Translations under genes and position numbers: made by a program
Origin: Oscillospiraceae bacterium
Lineage (GTDB): Bacteria > Bacillota > Clostridia > Oscillospirales > Ruminococcaceae
Length of the DNA stretch: 8,998 nt
Direction of reading: 5' to 3'
Assembly: GCA_017451665.1 (NCBI GenBank)
Contig: JAFTNX010000066.1
Span: 1-8,998 of the forward strand
Shown here: piece after piece, positions 6,069 to 8,998 of the stretch
Position numbering within the stretch: the first letter of the stretch is position 1
How the letters are laid out: each line of letters opens with the position of its first letter
Notes under the pieces: model-generated
What the model was told of the DNA's origin: nothing
The model's database searches: none
What the model saw: the letters and a program-made list of their open reading frames with translations, nothing else

Positions 6069-8153
6069 ATGGCAAACATTTCCGAAATTTTTGGCAGTGA
6101 CGTATTTAACCTTCACGTTATGAAGGAACGTCTCCCGAGAGAAACCTTCAAGACACTTATGAAAACAATAAACAACGGCGAACACCTCACAAGCGAGGTT
6201 GCAAGCGTTGTTGCCAATGCAATGAAGGACTGGGCTGTCGAAAGAGGAGTTACACACTATACACACTGGTTCCAACCTATGACAGGAATTACAGCTGAAA
6301 AGCACGACTGCTTTCTGACTCCTGATATAAACGGTGGAATTATTATGGAGTTTTCAGGAAAAGAGCTTATGAAGGGCGAGCCTGACGCTTCATCATTCCC
6401 ATCAGGTGGACTTCGTGCTACTTTTGAAGCAAGAGGTTACACAGCTTGGGACCCTACTTCTTACGCATTCATCAAGGAAAATACTCTTTGTATTCCTACT
6501 GCTTTCTGTTCATATAACGGTGACGCTCTTGACATGAAAACCCCACTTCTCCGTTCTATGAGTGCAATCAGCAAATCTGCCACAAGAATTTTAAACCTTC
6601 TTGGTTCAGATACACAGAGAGTTATTGCAAACGTAGGTCCTGAACAGGAATACTTCCTCATTGACAGAGAAATGTATTCAAAGAGAAAAGACCTTATTTT
6701 TGCAGGAAGAACACTTTACGGCGCACCTGCACCAAAGGGACAGGAGCTTGACGACCACTATTTCGGAACAATCAAAACAAGAGTTGCAGCTTATATGAAG
6801 GATATTGATGAACAGCTGTGGAAGCTTGGAATTTATGCCAAGACAAAGCACAACGAGGCTGCACCTGCTCAGCACGAGCTTGCTCCTGTTTTTGAAACTA
6901 CAAATATTGCTACCGACCACAATCAGCTTACTATGGAAATTATGAAGCGTACTGCAAGAAAGCACGGCTTCAAATGTCTGCTTCACGAAAAGCCTTTTGC
7001 AGGCGTAAACGGAAGTGGTAAGCACAACAACTGGTCTATTTCCACAGACAAGGGTGTCAACCTTTTAAATCCTGGTAAAACACCAGCTGAAAATGCACAG
7101 TTTTTGCTTTTCCTTGCTGCAACTGTAAAGGCAGTAAACGACTATCAGGATTTGCTCAGAGCAACAGTTGCCACAGCAGGAAACGACCACAGACTTGGTG
7201 GAAATGAAGCACCACCTGCTATTATTTCAGTATTTTTAGGTGACGAGCTTACCGAAATCATCACTTCAATTGTCAAGGGTACTCACTACAAGGGCAAGCC
7301 TATGGACAAAATGGAAATCGGTGTTGACGTTCTCCCTAACTTCCCAAGAGATACAACAGACAGAAACAGAACTTCGCCTTTTGCATTTACAGGTAACAAG
7401 TTTGAATTCCGTAGCCCTGGTGCTAAGCTTTCTGTTGCAGGCCCTAACACAGTTATCAATACAATTGTTGCTGATGTTCTTGACCAGTTCTATGACAAGC
7501 TCAAGGACGCTGATGACCTTCAGGACGCAATGGACGCCCTCATCAAAAAGACATTCAGCGAGAATATGAATATCATCTTCAACGGTGACGGTTACAGCAG
7601 TGAATGGGTTGAAACTGCCAAGGAAAGAGGACTTTTAAATCTTCCGAGTGCACCTGAGGCTGTTCCTTACCTTGCAAGCGAAAAGAACATTGCCCTTTTT
7701 GAAAGACACGGCGTATATTCAGCAACAGAGCTTAACTCACGAGTTGAAATTCTCCTTGATGAATACTGCAAGATTATCAATATCGAAGCTCTCACAATGA
7801 TTGATATGGCTAAGAAGGATATTTTCCCTGCTGTGTCAAGCTATGTCAAGGAGCTTTGTCATACTGCTAAATTATCAGCTGAAATCGGAGTTGAGGCAGG
7901 CTTTGAAAAGGAACTTGCTAACAGACTTAACGTTCTTTCTGCTGATATGTATAAAAAGCTGGGCGTTCTTGAAGAAAACAACCAGAACGCTCACGACATC
8001 AAGGATGTTCACCAGCAGGCTACATACTATCACGACAAAGTGCTTTCTGCTATGAATGATTTGAGAGCGACAGCTGACGAAATCGAAACACTTGTAGGTG
8101 AAAAATACTGGCCTTATCCTACATACGGCGCACTGCTTTTCTACACAGTTTAA
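6069..8153 (+). CDS. glnN: Type III glutamine synthetase
   Basis: The enzyme joins ammonia to glutamate using ATP to make glutamine in the cytoplasm. Its 694 residues and motifs identify the long GSIII class (about 700 residues) rather than GSI or GSII (about 350-470). Visible motifs include SFPSGGLRATFEARGYTAWDP in the N-terminal region (109-129), metal and substrate site GPEQEYF (190-196), NEAAPAQHE (262-270), KPFAGVNGSGKHNNWS (308-323), HRLGGNEAPP (374-383), and the arginine-rich DRNRTSPFAFTGNKFEFRSPG (431-451). The C-terminus YWPYPTYGALLFY (680-692) is characteristic of this class. No key residue appears lost. It is divergent from carA, has its own strong promoter and leader hairpin, and ends at a strong terminator, so it is monocistronic. 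Its product is the normal substrate of the neighbouring CarA. Confidence 0.97.
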   Translation: MANISEIFGSDVFNLHVMKERLPRETFKTLMKTINNGEHLTSEVASVVANAMKDWAVERGVTHYTHWFQPMTGITAEKHDCFLTPDINGGIIMEFSGKELMKGEPDASSFPSGGLRATFEARGYTAWDPTSYAFIKENTLCIPTAFCSYNGDALDMKTPLLRSMSAISKSATRILNLLGSDTQRVIANVGPEQEYFLIDREMYSKRKDLIFAGRTLYGAPAPKGQELDDHYFGTIKTRVAAYMKDIDEQLWKLGIYAKTKHNEAAPAQHELAPVFETTNIATDHNQLTMEIMKRTARKHGFKCLLHEKPFAGVNGSGKHNNWSISTDKGVNLLNPGKTPAENAQFLLFLAATVKAVNDYQDLLRATVATAGNDHRLGGNEAPPAIISVFLGDELTEIITSIVKGTHYKGKPMDKMEIGVDVLPNFPRDTTDRNRTSPFAFTGNKFEFRSPGAKLSVAGPNTVINTIVADVLDQFYDKLKDADDLQDAMDALIKKTFSENMNIIFNGDGYSSEWVETAKERGLLNLPSAPEAVPYLASEKNIALFERHGVYSATELNSRVEILLDEYCKIINIEALTMIDMAKKDIFPAVSSYVKELCHTAKLSAEIGVEAGFEKELANRLNVLSADMYKKLGVLEENNQNAHDIKDVHQQATYYHDKVLSAMNDLRATADEIETLVGEKYWPYPTYGALLFYTV

Positions 8154-8160
8154 AAAATTA

Positions 8161-8200
8161 AAACCTCGTATTCTTGGGAATACGAGGTTTGTTTTTAATT
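8161..8200. terminator. Strong, probably bidirectional terminator after glnN
   Basis: AAACCTCGTATTC (8161-8173) and GAATACGAGGTTT (8178-8190) form a perfect 13-bp stem with a TTGG loop. GTTTTTAATTTTT follows on the plus strand, 7 bases after the glnN stop. Read from the minus strand, the same stem is followed by TAATTTTTT, so it can also stop transcription from the convergent small-protein genes. Confidence 0.92.
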
Positions 8201-8284
8201 TTTAACTTTCACGCAATTGGAGTTGCACTTATGCTCAACTACCTTGTAACCATCAACATCCATTTTATCACTCAATATAACTGT
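8195..8284 (-). pseudogene. Frameshifted C-terminal tail of the downstream lipoprotein gene
   Basis: The minus strand encodes 29 codons, TVILSDKMDVDGYKVVEH then KCNSNCVKVKN and a stop at 8195-8197, in a different frame from the lipoprotein that ends at 8268. The end matches the tail of the neighbouring paralogue: HKCNSNCVKV here against HTCDKKCKKV there. Removing one A from the A5 run (complement of 8286-8290) joins the frames as ...YYNSEKTVILSD..., aligning with ...YYNEEIKTYAFY... in the paralogue and giving a 170-residue protein. The tail is therefore a real remnant that the annotated stop has cut off. Confidence 0.72.
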
Positions 8285-8708
8285 CTTTTTCGGAATTATA
8301 ATATACTTCCATCCCGTCTTTAAAGCCAAAAGCTTCAAGCTCATTTTTATCAAAGCCGTTTATTTTTTCGGAAGAGTATAATTCCCCTTTCAATTCATAT
8401 CCATCAAAAATAGCATCATCATTAAAATCGTCAAGTGGCCCTGAATAGAGTATGGTATTCTTTGTATGTTCTGTCTGCCCTGATACATAATGAATTATCT
8501 CGTTGCAAACCCAATAATATGGTGGAATACCCACTTCAAATTCTTCAATATTTGTAGTTGTAGAATTATCTGGTGTATCCAATGAAGAAGAGGTTGTCAC
8601 TGAATTTTTATTTATCTGAGAATCCAAAACATTACTATCATCAGTGTTTTGGCAGGCAGTTAAAAGTATCATAACGAGCGAGCTAAGTAAAATAATTAAC
8701 CTTTTCAT
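8268..8708 (-). CDS. Putative exported lipoprotein, C-terminally truncated by a frameshift
   Basis: The 146-residue product begins MKRLIILLSSLVMILLTACQ: a lysine-arginine start, a hydrophobic core, and lipobox LTAC with Cys19, so it should be lipid-anchored on the outer face of the membrane. A serine/threonine/asparagine-rich linker (about 20-57) follows, typical of surface lipoproteins. The folded part begins near EVGIPPYYWVC and includes LYSGPLDDFND (87-97), DGYELKGE (102-109) and GMEVYYNSE (132-140). These recur in the gene just upstream as LYDGKLDEFDD, EGYVLIGE and GTPIYYNEE, so the two are tandem paralogues. The ATG at 8708 has AGAGGT 6 bases upstream. The last residues, DSYIE, are probably out-of-frame product of a single-base slip near 8286-8290; see the tail at 8195-8284. 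The family is not recognised and the role is unknown. Confidence 0.8.
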   Translation of the reverse strand: MKRLIILLSSLVMILLTACQNTDDSNVLDSQINKNSVTTSSSLDTPDNSTTTNIEEFEVGIPPYYWVCNEIIHYVSGQTEHTKNTILYSGPLDDFNDDAIFDGYELKGELYSSEKINGFDKNELEAFGFKDGMEVYYNSEKDSYIE

Positions 8709-8714
8709 AGAAAC

Positions 8715-8720
8715 ACCTCT
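8715..8720 (-). promoter_or_regulatory. Ribosome binding site of the lipoprotein gene
   Basis: The complement AGAGGT lies 6 bases before the ATG at 8708, inside the 22-base gap after the upstream paralogue's stop. No promoter fits in this gap, so the two paralogues are likely co-transcribed from a promoter beyond the right edge. Confidence 0.6.
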
Positions 8721-8730
8721 TTTCTGATTG

Positions 8731-8998
8731 TTAGTCAGTTACTTTTTTACATTTCTTATCACAGGTGTGTGTCTTCAATCTTAACAATCTGTCATCTTCA
8801 ACTTCATAAAAAGCATAGGTTTTTATTTCTTCGTTATAATATATCGGAGTTCCCTCTGCTACATAATTGGTTTCAAAATCTTTTGAAGGTTTGTGAGGAG
8901 CAATTTCTTCAAGCATTGTACCAGTTTCACCAATCAAAACGTAGCCTTCTAACATAGAATCATCAAATTCGTCGAGCTTACCATCATATAAAAAACCA
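8731..8998 (-). CDS. Paralogue of the downstream lipoprotein, partial at right edge
   Basis: The frame is open to the right edge and 88 residues are visible. An ATG at 8955 could be taken as the start, but the codons upstream read GFLYDGKLDEFDDS, which aligns with ILYSGPLDDFNDDA in the downstream lipoprotein. The gene therefore starts outside the window, probably with a similar signal sequence. Shared blocks are LYDGKLDEFDD, EGYVLIGE and EGTPIYYNEE. The C-terminus RLKTHTCDKKCKKVTD carries a H-x-C-x3-C-x-K-V motif that is also found, frameshifted, after the downstream gene. It stops at 8731, 22 bases before the next ATG, so the pair forms an operon on the minus strand. The family and function are not recognised. 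Confidence 0.75.
   Translation of the reverse strand, partial: GFLYDGKLDEFDDSMLEGYVLIGETGTMLEEIAPHKPSKDFETNYVAEGTPIYYNEEIKTYAFYEVEDDRLLRLKTHTCDKKCKKVTD

Noticed and set aside
8731..8955. Complete 74-codon gene starting at the ATG at 8955
   Set aside because: In-frame codons beyond that ATG align with the downstream paralogue, so the gene continues past the right edge and this ATG is internal.

Overview
The window looks like a low-GC, Gram-positive anaerobe of the Clostridia, most likely a Ruminococcus-type member of the Oscillospiraceae. The grounds are strong AGGAGG-type ribosome binding sites, sigma-A-like promoters, a type III glutamine synthetase, and an intergenic repeat with the C-rich 'CCCCCGAGCCCCC...CCAAAGACTTTTA' look that I associate with gut Ruminococcus genomes. 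The genus is an inference from memory, not a search.

Layout, left to right. Positions 1-122 (minus) hold the first 40 codons of a membrane-anchored or lipoprotein-like protein that runs off the left edge. Positions 214-486 hold a 273-bp, almost fully palindromic, MITE-like repeat. Positions 498-5653 (minus) form the carA-carB operon for carbamoyl phosphate synthetase, in which the carB frame continues without a stop into a complete diaminopimelate epimerase (DapF), giving one 1348-residue protein. Positions 5654-6068 are a 415-bp divergent control region with two carA promoter candidates and one strong glnN promoter followed by a structured leader. Positions 6069-8153 (plus) encode type III glutamine synthetase (GlnN). 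A strong hairpin terminator follows at 8161-8200. Positions 8195-8998 (minus) hold two tandem, related small exported proteins. The downstream copy is a lipoprotein whose conserved cysteine tail has been cut off by a one-base frameshift, and the upstream copy runs off the right edge.

How the genes work together. GlnN fixes ammonia into glutamine. CarA normally strips ammonia from glutamine and passes it to CarB, which makes carbamoyl phosphate for pyrimidines and arginine. The DapF part makes meso-diaminopimelate for lysine and peptidoglycan. The window therefore pairs glutamine synthesis with a main glutamine user across one divergent promoter region.

Three things stand out. First, CarB and DapF are fused with almost no linker and with the usual DapF start methionine replaced by leucine. 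Second, CarA has isoleucine in place of the GATase triad histidine, which predicts weak or absent glutaminase activity and reliance on free ammonia. Third, comparing the two small paralogues exposes the frameshift in the lipoprotein gene. No tRNA, rRNA, CRISPR array, transposase or phage gene was seen.
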